DNA of 64,000 nt, taken from assembly GCF_012986595.1 (NCBI RefSeq), contig NZ_JAAQYM010000001.1, positions 868,001 through 932,000 of the forward strand, given 5' to 3'. Positions 50,861 through 59,910 of this stretch are shown here, one piece after another. Both the position numbers and the translations under genes were made by a program. Source of the DNA: Pseudomonas koreensis. GTDB taxonomy: Bacteria; Pseudomonadota; Gammaproteobacteria; Pseudomonadales; Pseudomonadaceae. Numbering within the stretch: the first letter of the stretch is position 1; each line of letters opens with the position of its first letter. The notes under the pieces are model-generated. The model searched no databases. It was not told where the DNA came from and was given only the letters and a program-made list of their open reading frames with translations.

Positions 50861-52306
50861 ATGCAATGGGAAGTCGTGATCGGGCTGGAGATTCACACTC
50901 AGCTCACTACCCGGTCGAAAATCTTTTCCGGTAGTTCCACCCAGTTCGGCTCCGAGCCGAACACCCAGGCCAGCCTGATCGACCTGGGCATGCCCGGTGT
51001 ACTGCCGGTGCTGAACCAGGAAGCGGTGCGCATGGCGGTGATGTTCGGTCTGGCGATTGACGCCGAGATCGGTCAGCACAACGTGTTCGCGCGTAAAAAC
51101 TACTTTTACCCGGACCTGCCGAAGGGCTACCAGATCAGCCAGATGGAATTGCCGATCGTCGGCAAGGGCCACCTGGACATCGCGCTGGAAGACGGCACGG
51201 TCAAACGCGTCGGCATCACCCGCGCGCACCTGGAAGAAGACGCCGGCAAGAGCCTGCACGAAGAATTCAACGGTGCCACCGGCATCGACCTGAACCGTGC
51301 CGGCACGCCGCTGCTGGAAATCGTTTCCGAGCCGGACATGCGCAGCGCCAAGGAAGCCGTGGCTTACGTCAAGGCGATCCACGCGCTGGTGCGCTACCTG
51401 GGCATCTGCGACGGCAACATGGCCGAAGGTTCGCTGCGTTGCGACTGCAACGTCTCGGTACGGCCGAAAGGCCAGGTCGAGTTCGGCACTCGCTGCGAGA
51501 TCAAGAACGTCAACTCGTTCCGCTTCATCGAGAAGGCGATCAACTCCGAGATCCAGCGTCAGATCGAGCTGATCGAAGACGGCGGCAAAGTGATCCAGCA
51601 GACCCGTCTGTACGATCCGAACAAGGACGAAACCCGTCCGATGCGCTCCAAAGAGGAAGCCAACGACTACCGTTACTTCCCCGACCCGGATCTGCTGCCA
51701 GTGGTCATCGAAGAGTCGTTCCTCGGTGAGGTGCGCGCCACCCTGCCGGAACTGCCGCCGCAAAAACGTGAGCGCTTCCAGAGCCAGTTCGGTCTGTCGG
51801 CCTACGACGCCAACGTGCTGGCCACCAGCCGTGAGCAAGCGGACTACTTCGAGAAAGTCGCAGCCATCGGCGGCGACGCCAAACTGGCGGCGAACTGGGT
51901 GATGGTCGAGTTGGGCAGCCTGCTCAACAAGCAAGGCCTGGACATCGACGATTCTCCGGTTTCCGCTGAACTGTTGGGTGGCATGCTGCAGCGCATCAAG
52001 GACAACACCATCTCCGGCAAGATCGCCAAAGTGGTGTTCGAAGCGATGGCCAACGGCGAAGGCACCGCGGACGAGATCATCGACAAGCGTGGTCTCAAGC
52101 AAGTGACCGACACCGGCGCGATCTCCGCCGTACTGGACGAAATGCTCGCGGCCAACGCCGAGCAGGTCGAGCAGTACCGTGCGGCAGACGAAGCCAAGCG
52201 CGGCAAGATGTTCGGCTTCTTTGTGGGCCAGGCCATGAAAGCCTCCAAAGGCAAGGCCAACCCGCAGCAAGTGAACGAACTGCTGAAAAGCAAGCTCGAA
52301 GGCTGA
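50861..52306 (+). CDS. gatB: Glu-tRNA(Gln)/Asp-tRNA(Asn) amidotransferase subunit B
   Basis: A 481-residue kinase and transamidase subunit. [23 protein letters not shown] opens the cradle domain; [38 protein letters not shown] and [24 protein letters not shown] are conserved. The C-terminal helical and tail (YqeY-like) domains bind tRNA. GGAGACACAC precedes the ATG. Confidence 0.96.
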   Translation: MQWEVVIGLEIHTQLTTRSKIFSGSSTQFGSEPNTQASLIDLGMPGVLPVLNQEAVRMAVMFGLAIDAEIGQHNVFARKNYFYPDLPKGYQISQMELPIVGKGHLDIALEDGTVKRVGITRAHLEEDAGKSLHEEFNGATGIDLNRAGTPLLEIVSEPDMRSAKEAVAYVKAIHALVRYLGICDGNMAEGSLRCDCNVSVRPKGQVEFGTRCEIKNVNSFRFIEKAINSEIQRQIELIEDGGKVIQQTRLYDPNKDETRPMRSKEEANDYRYFPDPDLLPVVIEESFLGEVRATLPELPPQKRERFQSQFGLSAYDANVLATSREQADYFEKVAAIGGDAKLAANWVMVELGSLLNKQGLDIDDSPVSAELLGGMLQRIKDNTISGKIAKVVFEAMANGEGTADEIIDKRGLKQVTDTGAISAVLDEMLAANAEQVEQYRAADEAKRGKMFGFFVGQAMKASKGKANPQQVNELLKSKLEG

Positions 52307-52312
52307 CCACAA

Positions 52313-52339
52313 TGGAGCCAGACCCAAAGCCTGGCTCCA
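52313..52339 (+). terminator. Weak hairpin after gatB
   Basis: TGGAGCCAG (52313-52321) pairs with CTGGCTCCA (52331-52339) starting seven bases after the gatB stop. The sequence after it is TCCCTTG, with only a poor T-run, so it may be a weak terminator. Confidence 0.5.
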
Positions 52340-52377
52340 TCCCTTGTGGAAGTGACCTTCTGTGGCTGAAGGGCTTT

Positions 52378-52486
52378 TGTGGTGAGGGGATTTATCCCCG
52401 ATGGGCTGCGCAGCAGTCCCAATTCCTGTGAATTCAGAAACTGGGGCCGCTTCGCGACCCATCGGGGATAAATCCCCTCACTACAA
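52378..52486. repeat. REPIN, class C variant (GTGAGGGGATTTATCCCC type)
   Basis: Arms TGTGGTGAGGGGATTTATCC and its inverse (ending 52486) surround an internal GGCTGCGCAG / CGCTTCGCG stretch, giving the same layout as the element at 31473 with a different core palindrome. It lies between gatB and the rlpA-like gene on the same strand. Confidence 0.88.
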
Positions 52487-52537
52487 TAAGAGCCTCATAA
52501 CAGAAGCCCTCGCCACGATTATTTTGGGAGCTTTCGA

Positions 52538-52912
52538 ATGAAACGCCTGCTCGGCGCCTGCGCCCTTCTCTCGCTACTGGCCGGTTGCGCCAGCAACGAC
52601 ATCATCGACCCGCACGGGTACGACCAGACCGGTGTCGCCTCCTACTACGGCGCCCAACACCACGGTAAACGCACCGCCAGCGGCGAAGCGTTCAACCAGC
52701 ATTCCCTGACCGCCGCCCATCGCCAACTGCCGTTTGGCACGCGGGTGAAGGTCACCAACCTGAACAACCAGAAATCCTGCATTGTGCGCATCAACGATCG
52801 CGGGCCGCACACCCGTGGCCGCTTGATCGATGTCTCGCGCGAAGCGGCCGAACGCCTCGGCATGCTCAGCAGTGGCACGGCGCGGGTTCGCCTGCAGGCC
52901 CTCGACGACTGA
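52538..52912 (+). CDS. RlpA-like septal lytic transglycosylase domain lipoprotein
   Basis: A 124-residue lipoprotein: MKRLLGACALLSLLAGC with Cys17 as the lipobox cysteine. It then has a double-psi beta-barrel RlpA domain: GVASYYGAQHHGKRTASGEAFNQHSLTAAHRQLPFGTRVKVTNL with NDRGPHTRGRLIDVS. Glu in SGEAF and Asp in NDRGPH are the catalytic pair of RlpA, which cuts naked glycan strands at the septum. It lacks the SPOR domain of full RlpA, so it resembles the short paralogue found after gatB in Pseudomonas. It ends in TGATG overlapping a three-codon ORF. Confidence 0.9.
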   Translation: MKRLLGACALLSLLAGCASNDIIDPHGYDQTGVASYYGAQHHGKRTASGEAFNQHSLTAAHRQLPFGTRVKVTNLNNQKSCIVRINDRGPHTRGRLIDVSREAAERLGMLSSGTARVRLQALDD

Positions 52913-52958
52913 TGGAGCGCTGACCATTTTTGCTCTCGCCGATTTACCGCTGATCAAC

Positions 52959-54020
52959 GTGATCGAACTGCTCAGCGGTCTGTTCCTGCTGATCGTCGGC
53001 GCCGAACTGATGGTGCGCGCCGCCGTGCGTCTGGCGGCGCGCCTGCATGTGCGGCCGCTGATCATCGGCCTGACCATCGTCGCCCTCGGCAGCAGCGCCC
53101 CGCAAATGGCCGTCAGCCTGCAGGCGACACTGACGCACAACCCGGACATCGCCGTCGGCAGCGTGATCGGCAGCAGCATTTTCAACATCCTCGTGACCCT
53201 CGGCCTGTCGGCGTTGATCATTCCGCTGCGGGTCTCGCGGCAACTGGTGCGCCTGGACATTCCGCTGATGATCGGCGCCAGCCTGCTGGTGTTCGTCCTC
53301 GCTTGGAATGAACAGATTGGCCGTTTCGACGGCGTCCTGTTGCTCGCAGCGCTGGCGCTGTACCTGGGCTTGCTGCTGCGCCAGTCGCGACACTCGGCGC
53401 GGCCGCATTCCGCATTGCCGCTGACGCCGCAGGCCCCGTGGTTCAGCAGCCTGCTGATGATCGTTGTCGGGCTGGCGCTGCTGGTGTTCGCCGGGCATCT
53501 GTTGCTGGGCGCAGCGGTGGCGGTGGCGACTGATCTGGGCTTCTCCGAACGGGTGATCGGCCTGACGGTGGTCGCGGTCGGCACCTCGTTGCCGGAACTC
53601 GCCACCTCGCTGATCGCGGCATTGCGCGGCCAGCGCGACATCGCCGTGGGTAACGTGATTGGCGCCAACCTGTTCAACCTGCTGGGGGTGCTCGGGGTCA
53701 CCGCGCTGATCGCGCCGACGCCACTGTCGGTCTCGCCCAACGCGCTGGATTTCGACTTGCCGGTGATGCTCGGCGTCGCCGCGTTGTGCCTGCCGGTGTT
53801 CTATTCCGGTTACCGCGTGACCCGCGCCGAAGGTTTGTTGCTGCTCGGTTTGTACGCCGCTTACGGGCTGCACGTGGTGTCGTTCACCACCGGCATGCCG
53901 CTGGCCGGCAAACTCGAAAAGCTGATGCTGTTTTACGTGCTGCCGACACTGCTGGCGTTCCTGTTGTTCACGTCCGTACGCGCCTGGCGCCGCCAACACC
54001 ACAAGAGGGATGTGCCATGA
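52959..54020 (+). CDS. Calcium/sodium antiporter-like protein (CaCA family)
   Basis: A membrane protein of about 353 residues with ten predicted TM helices in two halves. The alpha repeats read GLTIVALGSSAPQMAVSL in the first half and GLTVVAVGTSLPELATSL in the second, each followed by VIGSSIFN / VIGANLFN. In the CaCA superfamily each repeat carries a Glu/Asp binding Ca2+; the first repeat here has Gln instead of Glu (codon CAA). This may change ion choice. The start is uncertain: GTG 52959 gives the family-like N-terminus MIELLSGLFLLIVGAELMV; CTG 52920 or ATT 52926, behind GGAG at 52914, are alternatives. The stop overlaps the next ATG (ATGA). Confidence 0.8.
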   Translation: MIELLSGLFLLIVGAELMVRAAVRLAARLHVRPLIIGLTIVALGSSAPQMAVSLQATLTHNPDIAVGSVIGSSIFNILVTLGLSALIIPLRVSRQLVRLDIPLMIGASLLVFVLAWNEQIGRFDGVLLLAALALYLGLLLRQSRHSARPHSALPLTPQAPWFSSLLMIVVGLALLVFAGHLLLGAAVAVATDLGFSERVIGLTVVAVGTSLPELATSLIAALRGQRDIAVGNVIGANLFNLLGVLGVTALIAPTPLSVSPNALDFDLPVMLGVAALCLPVFYSGYRVTRAEGLLLLGLYAAYGLHVVSFTTGMPLAGKLEKLMLFYVLPTLLAFLLFTSVRAWRRQHHKRDVP

Positions 54021-54394
54021 CCGATGCGAAGAAAACCGGGGTTGAAATCCGCCGCCAGGTGATGGGCGATGCGTTCGTCGATCGCGCGCTGGGCAACGCC
54101 ACCGAGTTCACCCAGCCGCTGCAGGATTTCGTCAATGAACACGCCTGGGGCGGCGTGTGGAATCGAGAAGGTCTGCCACTCAAGACCCGCAGCCTGATCA
54201 CCCTGGCCGCGCTGACCGCCTTGAAGTGCCCGCAGGAATTGAAAGGCCACGTGCGCGGTGCGCTGAACAATGGCTGCACCGTCGAGGAGATCCGCGAAGC
54301 GCTGCTGCATTGCGCGGTGTATGCCGGGGTGCCGGCGGCGATTGATGCGTTTCGCGCGGCGCAGGAAGTGATCGACAGTTACCAGAAAAGCTAA
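54017..54394 (+). CDS. Carboxymuconolactone decarboxylase family protein
   Basis: A 125-residue PcaC-like protein. It has RRQVMGDAFVDRALGNATEFTQPLQDF, WNREGLPLKTRSLITLAALTAL, and HCAVYAGVPAAIDAFRAAQEV. The His-x3-Tyr-x-Gly-x-Pro fits the decarboxylase branch; the CxxC of AhpD peroxidases is absent. No other protocatechuate genes lie nearby, so its reaction is uncertain and may involve a different gamma-lactone. It overlaps the antiporter stop by four bases, implying coexpression. Confidence 0.85.
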   Translation: MTDAKKTGVEIRRQVMGDAFVDRALGNATEFTQPLQDFVNEHAWGGVWNREGLPLKTRSLITLAALTALKCPQELKGHVRGALNNGCTVEEIREALLHCAVYAGVPAAIDAFRAAQEVIDSYQKS

Positions 54395-54509
54395 AAGATC
54401 GCAGCCTGCGGCAGCTCCTACATTGGAATGCGTTCCACTGTAGGAGCTGCCATGTTGTGGTCGAATTTTTTTAGACCATGATGTAGGAGCGTCGATTTAA
54501 GGAAGCATC

Positions 54510-54806
54510 ATGGGATATCGGGTTGTCACGTCAGAGGAAAAAGCAGAAGCCATTCGCTTGGTCGTGGAAATGAATTACTCCATCCCTAAAGCCTGTGAAG
54601 CTACTGGTGTGGGCCCTACGGCCCTGCGTCGCTGGGTTTCGCGCTGGCGTCGAGAGCAGGAAGGTATGTCGCAGCCACCGCGATTGCAGGATCAGGAACT
54701 GATCGAATCGCTCCAGGCAAAGCTGGCACTGCTTGAAGCCGAGAACCAAGTGCTAAAAAAGCAATTGCCCTCTCATCTAAAGGTTCTGTTCGGTCGAACC
54801 AAGTGA
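54510..54806 (+). CDS. IS3-family transposase OrfA (HTH, leucine zipper)
   Basis: A 98-residue protein with an N-terminal helix-turn-helix (EAIRLVVEMNYSIPKACEATGVGPTALRRWVSRW) that binds the IS ends and a C-terminal leucine-zipper stretch (LIESLQAKLALLEAENQVLKKQL). AAGGAAGC precedes the ATG. The heptamer A AAA AAG at 54755-54761 permits -1 frameshifting into the orfB frame, giving the OrfAB transposase. Confidence 0.93.
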   Translation: MGYRVVTSEEKAEAIRLVVEMNYSIPKACEATGVGPTALRRWVSRWRREQEGMSQPPRLQDQELIESLQAKLALLEAENQVLKKQLPSHLKVLFGRTK

Positions 54807-55636
54807 TTGATGGCGTTCGAGGTGCAATGTCGATTCGGCGCATGTGCTCAGTGCTTGGCGTTGCCCGAAGCAGCTATTACACCAAGCGAAAACCCAGGCG
54901 CCTGAAGCCCGAACTGCGCTTGCTGAGGCGTAAACTTCGTGCGTTGCATAAAGAACATCGTGAGGCGTTAGGTACTCGTGGGTTTTCCAGGGAGCTAAGA
55001 AAAGAGGGGATTTTTATTGGGCGCTGTCGAATGCGCACGCTGATCAACACCTTTGGCCTACACCGACGCAGACCGTGTTATGCCCACTATCGACGTGCTA
55101 CGAAACCAGCGATTGTTGCACCGAACATTCTTGATCGTCGTTTTAATCCGACCCAGCCAGACACACTTTGGGCCGGTGACATTACCTACATCCGAGTCGG
55201 AAATAGCTGGCTTTATCTCGCGGTGGTGATGGATCTGTTTTCACGCAGAATTGTGGGTTGGGCTTGTTCCCGAACTGCCGATGCTGAACTGTCTGCAAGG
55301 GCGCTAAGGTTAGCAGTGTCACTACGCCGTCCGATGCCTGAGCTGCTATTTCACTCAGACCAGGGCTGCCAGTACACCGCTGATCGATTTGCTGGCTGCT
55401 TGGCAGAAAACCGGATAGTTCAGAGCATGAGTCGTCGAGGGAACTGCTGGGATAACGCAGTTGTTGAGCGCTATTTCAGGACTTTGAAACACGATTGGAT
55501 GCCGGAAAACGGCTACCAAAACCATTTCGAAGCGGAGAAGGATGTGATGGATTTTGTTCATCATTACAACCATCGTCGTTGCCACTCTGCCTCGAACCAC
55601 TTGCCGCCTGCGCTGTTTGAGCAGCAGGCGGCCTAA
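54803..55636 (+). CDS. IS3-family transposase OrfB (DDE integrase core)
   Basis: A 277-residue transposase with the retroviral-type integrase core. The DDE residues are Asp126 (AGDITYI), Asp186 (FHSDQGCQY) and Glu222 (NAVVERYFRTLK), giving DD(35)E. An N-terminal HTH_21-like segment (HREALGTRGFSRELRKEGI) precedes it. It starts at GTG 54803 overlapping the orfA stop (GTGA) and is more likely produced as an OrfAB fusion by -1 frameshift near 54761; the shifted frame is open from there into orfB. Confidence 0.94.
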   Translation: MIDGVRGAMSIRRMCSVLGVARSSYYTKRKPRRLKPELRLLRRKLRALHKEHREALGTRGFSRELRKEGIFIGRCRMRTLINTFGLHRRRPCYAHYRRATKPAIVAPNILDRRFNPTQPDTLWAGDITYIRVGNSWLYLAVVMDLFSRRIVGWACSRTADAELSARALRLAVSLRRPMPELLFHSDQGCQYTADRFAGCLAENRIVQSMSRRGNCWDNAVVERYFRTLKHDWMPENGYQNHFEAEKDVMDFVHHYNHRRCHSASNHLPPALFEQQAA

Positions 55637-55705
55637 TGCTCCTACGGAGTGGTTTAAAAAAACTGAACCACTACACCACAGGCTGCGATCTTTTGATCTT
55701 GCCCC

Positions 55706-56647
55706 TCAGATCCACCCACCCCACTGCAACAGAAAGATCCCGACATTGGTGGTCACCGCCGCCATCAGCGTGGTCAGCACAATGATCGCCGCCGCCAGCT
55801 CATGATTGCCCTGCGCCGCCCGGGCCATGACGAAACTGGCCGCCGCTGTCGGGCTGCCGAAGTACAGAAACAGAATCCCCAGCTCCGCCCCGCGAAAGCC
55901 CCACAACCACGCGCCGAGCGTTGCCAACAGCGGCAGGCCGATCATCTTCACCAGACTCGAACTGAGCGCCATGCTGCCGCTCTTGCGCAATGCCGCCAGC
56001 GACAACGTGCCACCAATGCAGATCAGCGCCAGCGGCAAGGTGGTCTGCGCCAGATACTGCCCGGAAGTTTCCAGCCAGCCCGGCAAACCGATCTTGAACC
56101 AGGCAAACGGTGCCGCCGCAATCACGCTGATGATCAGCGGGTTGCTGAACACACTTTTGCAGATGCTCCACGGATCGGACTTGATCACCGGGCTGTACAC
56201 CGCGAGCACGATAGTCGACAGCGTGTTGTAGAACAGGATCACCAGCGCCGCGAGAATCGCCCCGAGGGAAATCCCGTAGTCGCCGTACATGCTCGCCGCC
56301 AGCGCGAGGCCGATCACCCCGTTGTTGCCGCGAAACGCGCCCTGGGTGTAGATACCCCGATCTTCGCGCGGGCACTTGATGATCGCCCACCCCCAGGCCA
56401 GGGCAAAACTGGCCAGCGTGGCGAGCGCGAAATAGATCAACAGCGCCGGTTGCAGCGCCGCGTGCAAATCCGCATGCAGAATCCCGAGAAACAGCAGCGC
56501 CGGCATGCTGACGTTGAACACCAGCGACGAAGCGGTGTGGATGAAGTTGTCGTTGATCCAGTCGATGCGCTTGAGCAACACCCCGAGAAACAGCATGGCG
56601 AACACCGGCGCGGTGATGTTCAGGGTTTCGAGGAAGATTGCCAGCAT
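55706..56647 (-). CDS. AEC family transporter
   Basis: A 313-residue membrane protein with about ten TM helices of the auxin efflux carrier family, which in bacteria exports or imports organic acids such as malonate or amino acids. Seen are LNITAPVFAMLFLGVLLKRIDWIN, SMPALLFLGIL, GAFRGNNGVIGLALAASMYG (NNGV is conserved) and TLPLALICIGGTLSL. ATG 56647 starts the first TM helix; an in-frame extension to 56716 runs into the REPIN-adjacent region and is rejected. It sits alone between REPIN/IS and REPIN. Confidence 0.85.
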   Translation of the reverse strand: MLAIFLETLNITAPVFAMLFLGVLLKRIDWINDNFIHTASSLVFNVSMPALLFLGILHADLHAALQPALLIYFALATLASFALAWGWAIIKCPREDRGIYTQGAFRGNNGVIGLALAASMYGDYGISLGAILAALVILFYNTLSTIVLAVYSPVIKSDPWSICKSVFSNPLIISVIAAAPFAWFKIGLPGWLETSGQYLAQTTLPLALICIGGTLSLAALRKSGSMALSSSLVKMIGLPLLATLGAWLWGFRGAELGILFLYFGSPTAAASFVMARAAQGNHELAAAIIVLTTLMAAVTTNVGIFLLQWGGWI

Positions 56648-56714
56648 GCCGGGGGAGCCTTGGGTGAGCGTCGTCAGGGGGCTAATGATAAGCCACTGAG
56701 CCCAATTGAAGATC

Positions 56715-56792
56715 AAAAGATCGCAGCCTGCGGCAGCTCCTACAGGGAAAAATGCATTCCAAGGTAGGAGCTGCCGCAGGCTGCGATCTTTT
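56715..56792. repeat. REPIN, class B
   Basis: Nearly perfect 30-base arms (56715-56744 and 56763-56792) around an 18-base loop, between the AEC gene's 5' end and the garD 3' end. Confidence 0.9.
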
Positions 56793-56807
56793 CAAGGCAA
56801 CTCGGTC

Positions 56808-58361
56808 TCAGGTAATCGGCGCGGGATTGAACAGGGTGATGTCGTTGTGCAGCTTGTGCTTCTCCGCCCAGGTCTGCTGCTTGCCGCTCGCCACATCCAG
56901 ATAGTAGTGAAACAACTCCCAACCCAACTGTTCGATCGTCGCGCGCCCGGTGGCAATCCGCCCGGCGTCGATGTCGATCAGGTCCGGCCAGCGTTGCGCC
57001 AGCTCGGTCCGGGTCGAGACCTTCACCACCGGCGCTATCGCCAAGCCATACGGCGTGCCACGCCCGGTGGTGAACACATGCAGGTTCATCCCCGCTGCCA
57101 GTTGCAGCGTGCCACAGACAAAATCACTGGCCGGGGTCGCGCAGAAGATCAAACCTTTGCGCTTGAAGCGCTCGCCCGGGCCGAGCACGCCGTTGATCGC
57201 GCTGCTGCCGGATTTGACGATCGAGCCCAACGACTTTTCGACAATGTTCGACAACCCGCCCTTCTTGTTGCCCGGCGTGGTGTTGGCGCTGCGGTCCGCT
57301 TCGCCCTTGGCCAGATAACGGTCGTACCAGTCCATCTCGCGCACCAGTTCCTGCGCCACGGTCTTGGTTTCGGCACGGGAGGTCAGCAGGTAGATCGCAT
57401 CGCGCACTTCGGTGACTTCGGAAAACATCACCGTCGCCCCCGCGCGCAGCAGCAGATCCGAGGCATACCCCAGCGCCGGGTTGGCGGTGATCCCGGAGAA
57501 CGCATCGCTGCCGCCACACTGCATGCCGAGGATCAGCTCGGAGGCCGGCACGGTTTCCCGGCGGCGCTGGTCGAGCTTTTTCAAACGTGTTTCGGCCAGC
57601 GCCATGATCTGCTCGATCATCTCGGTGAAACCGTGACTGGAATCCTGCAGGCGATACAGCCACGGCTCGCTCAAGTCGACCGACGCATCGTCCTCGTGCA
57701 TCACTTGCCCGGCCTGCAATTTCTCGCAGCCGAGGCTGATCACCAGCGCTTCGCCGCCGAGGTTCGGGTTGCGCGCCAGATTGCGCACAGTGCGAATCGG
57801 GATATAGGCATCGGTGGCAGTGATCGCCACGCCGCAGCCGTAACTGTGGGTCAGCGCCACCACGTCATCGACGTTCGGGTATTTGGGCAACAGCTCATCC
57901 TTGATGCGTTTCACCGCGTGATCGAGCACGCCGGTCACGCACTGCACGGTGGTGGTAATCCCGAGGATGTTGCGTGTACCGACGGTGCCGTCGGCATTGC
58001 GGTAACCCTCGAAAGTGAAGCCCTCAAGCGGCGATTGCGCGTCCGGCACTTCGGTGGACAGCGGCAGGCTGTCCAGCGGCGGCGCGGTCGGCATGCGCAG
58101 TTGATCTTCCTTGACCCAACTGCCACGCGGGATCGGCTGCAACGCGTAGCCGATGGTCTGGCCGTAGCGGATCACCTGACCGCCCTCGGCAATGTCCTCG
58201 AGGGTGACCTTGTGGCTCTGCGGCACAAAGTCCACGGTCACCAGACCGTCCGGGAATTCGGTGCCGGCCGGCACGCCCTGGTCGTTGACCACAATCACTA
58301 CGTTGTCCCGCTCGTGCAGGCGGATGTAGCGCGGCGAGTCGGAATGTTCAATCAACTGCAT
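56808..58361 (-). CDS. garD: Galactarate dehydratase
   Basis: A 517-residue enolase-unrelated, iron-dependent dehydratase converting meso-galactarate to 5-dehydro-4-deoxy-D-glucarate. N-terminal SAF domain (residues about 10-90: [20 protein letters not shown]), then the UxaA-type dehydratase domain with [31 protein letters not shown], and [20 protein letters not shown]. Length is close to E. coli GarD. It is last in the kdgD operon, 11 bases after the permease gene. Altronate dehydratase is the alternative, but the operon partner KdgD favours galactarate. Confidence 0.92.
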   Translation of the reverse strand: MQLIEHSDSPRYIRLHERDNVVIVVNDQGVPAGTEFPDGLVTVDFVPQSHKVTLEDIAEGGQVIRYGQTIGYALQPIPRGSWVKEDQLRMPTAPPLDSLPLSTEVPDAQSPLEGFTFEGYRNADGTVGTRNILGITTTVQCVTGVLDHAVKRIKDELLPKYPNVDDVVALTHSYGCGVAITATDAYIPIRTVRNLARNPNLGGEALVISLGCEKLQAGQVMHEDDASVDLSEPWLYRLQDSSHGFTEMIEQIMALAETRLKKLDQRRRETVPASELILGMQCGGSDAFSGITANPALGYASDLLLRAGATVMFSEVTEVRDAIYLLTSRAETKTVAQELVREMDWYDRYLAKGEADRSANTTPGNKKGGLSNIVEKSLGSIVKSGSSAINGVLGPGERFKRKGLIFCATPASDFVCGTLQLAAGMNLHVFTTGRGTPYGLAIAPVVKVSTRTELAQRWPDLIDIDAGRIATGRATIEQLGWELFHYYLDVASGKQQTWAEKHKLHNDITLFNPAPIT

Positions 58362-58372
58362 GACGCCGCTCC

Positions 58373-59737
58373 TCAGGAATGCGCTTGAGACAAGTTGCCG
58401 GTGACTTCAGAACCACCGTTGGCAGGCGGCTCTTTGAGCACCACACGTTTGATCGGGCCGACGATCACCAGATAGCTGAACACCGCCACCAGCGCATTGG
58501 CGCCGACAAACACCAGCGCCCATTTGAACGAACCGGTGGAGCTGATGATGTAGCCAATCACGATCGGTGTGGTGATCGAGGCGATATTGCCGAAGGTATT
58601 GAACAGGCCACCGCTCAAACCGGCGATCTGTTTTGGCGAAGTGTCGGAGACCACCGCCCAACCCAGCGCACCCACGCCTTTGCCGAAGAACGCCAAGGCC
58701 ATGAAGCCAACCACCATCCATTCCACCTCAACATAGTTGCAGGCGACGATACTGCTTGAAACGAGCAGACCGGCAATGATCGGTGCCTTGCGGGCGAAGG
58801 TCAGCGAATGCCCTTTGCGCAGCAGGTAATCGGAAATCACCCCGCCGAGCACGCCACCAATGAAGCCGCAGATCGCTGGCAACGAGGCGATGAAACCGGC
58901 CTTGAGAATGGTCATGCCACGCTCTTGCACCAGGTACACCGGGAACCAGGTCAGGAAGAAATAGGTGATGCCGTTGATGCAGTACTGGCCCAGGTAAACG
59001 CCGAGCATCATGCGGTTGGTCAGCAACTGGCGAATGTAGTCCCACTTCGGCCCGTCCGACTTTTTGCCTTGCTGCTGATCCATGTCGACCATGCCGCCGT
59101 TGTCGGCGATGAACTGCACTTCCGCTGCGTTGGCCAGCGGATGTTGCCGCGGGCTGTGGATAACCTTGAGCCAGATCCCCGAGAAGACGATGCCGAACAC
59201 GCCCATGACAATGAACACGTGTTCCCAGCCGAAGCTGTAGACGATCCAGCCCATCAGCGGCGCGAACAGCACGGTTGCGAAGTATTGCGCCGAGTTGAAG
59301 ATCGCCGAAGCGGTGCCGCGTTCAGCCGTCGGGAACCACGCGGCCACGATGCGCGCGTTACCGGGAAAGGATGGCGCCTCAGCCAGCCCCACCAGAAAGC
59401 GCAGCATGAACAGCGCAACGATCGCCGTGGACATGCCGAACTCACCGACAAAGCCTTGCAGCACGGTGAACAGCGACCAGGTAAAAATGCTCAGGGCATA
59501 GACTTTTTTCGAGCCGAAACGATCGAGCAGCCAGCCACCGGGAATCTGCCCGGCGACGTAGGCCCAACCGAAGGCGGAGAAGATATAACCGAGGGTGACC
59601 GCGTCGATGCCGAGGTCTTTTTGCAGGCTGGAACCGGCGATGGCGATGGTCGCGCGGTCGGCGTAGTTGATCGTGGTCACCAGGAACAGCATGAGCAGGA
59701 TCAAATAGCGGACGTGAGTCGGCTTGGACGATTGCAT
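58373..59737 (-). CDS. MFS permease for galactarate/glucarate (GudP/GarP type)
   Basis: A 454-residue major facilitator with 12 TM helices of the anion:cation symporter subfamily. It begins [28 protein letters not shown], with the MFS motif [28 protein letters not shown] and [55 protein letters not shown]. This pattern is that of the E. coli glucarate/galactarate transporters. Position between the semialdehyde dehydrogenase and garD supports diacid uptake. Confidence 0.92.
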   Translation of the reverse strand: MQSSKPTHVRYLILLMLFLVTTINYADRATIAIAGSSLQKDLGIDAVTLGYIFSAFGWAYVAGQIPGGWLLDRFGSKKVYALSIFTWSLFTVLQGFVGEFGMSTAIVALFMLRFLVGLAEAPSFPGNARIVAAWFPTAERGTASAIFNSAQYFATVLFAPLMGWIVYSFGWEHVFIVMGVFGIVFSGIWLKVIHSPRQHPLANAAEVQFIADNGGMVDMDQQQGKKSDGPKWDYIRQLLTNRMMLGVYLGQYCINGITYFFLTWFPVYLVQERGMTILKAGFIASLPAICGFIGGVLGGVISDYLLRKGHSLTFARKAPIIAGLLVSSSIVACNYVEVEWMVVGFMALAFFGKGVGALGWAVVSDTSPKQIAGLSGGLFNTFGNIASITTPIVIGYIISSTGSFKWALVFVGANALVAVFSYLVIVGPIKRVVLKEPPANGGSEVTGNLSQAHS

Positions 59738-59797
59738 GTAGATGTACTCCCACTGATTATTTTTATGCGCGGGTAAATCTGTTGTGCTGCATGTATT

Positions 59798-59903
59798 CCC
59801 TGTAGGAGCTGCCGGAGGCTGCGATCTTTTGATCTTGATTCTCTGGCGTCTCGGACGACGCCGAAGATCAAAAGATCGCAGCCTCCGGCAGCTCCTACAG
59901 GGG
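59798..59903. repeat. REPIN, class B, inside the diacid operon
   Basis: Arms CCCTGTAGGAGCTGCCGGAGG... and its inverse flank a loop with an additional AGATCAAAAGATC overlap. It lies in the 173-base gap between the aldehyde dehydrogenase and permease genes, on the same transcript. Confidence 0.9.
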
Positions 59904-59910
59904 TATTGCT

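Larger units (their letters stand above)
54453..55675 (+). mobile_element. IS3-family insertion sequence, 1223 bp
   Basis: The element is bounded by imperfect inverted ends of about 38 bases. The left end is TGTTGTGGTCGAATTTTTTT and the right end, read inward, TGTAGTGGTTCAGTTTTTTT; both continue to GTAGGAGC. A 3-base direct repeat CCA flanks it (54450-54452 and 55676-55678). It carries orfA and orfB in the usual -1 arrangement with a slippery sequence. The base composition is lower in GC than its surroundings. Both frames are intact, so it may be active. The exact IS name was not determined. Confidence 0.93.
54393..55694. repeat. REPIN, class B, interrupted by an IS element
   Basis: The left arm AAAAGATCGCAGCCTGCGGC (54393 on) is followed by a loop and the start of the right arm, TGTAGGAGCTGCCA (54439-54452). 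The right arm resumes after the IS with CCACAGGCTGCGATCTTTT (55676-55694). Removing the IS and one CCA copy restores a standard class B arm with one substitution. Confidence 0.9.
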
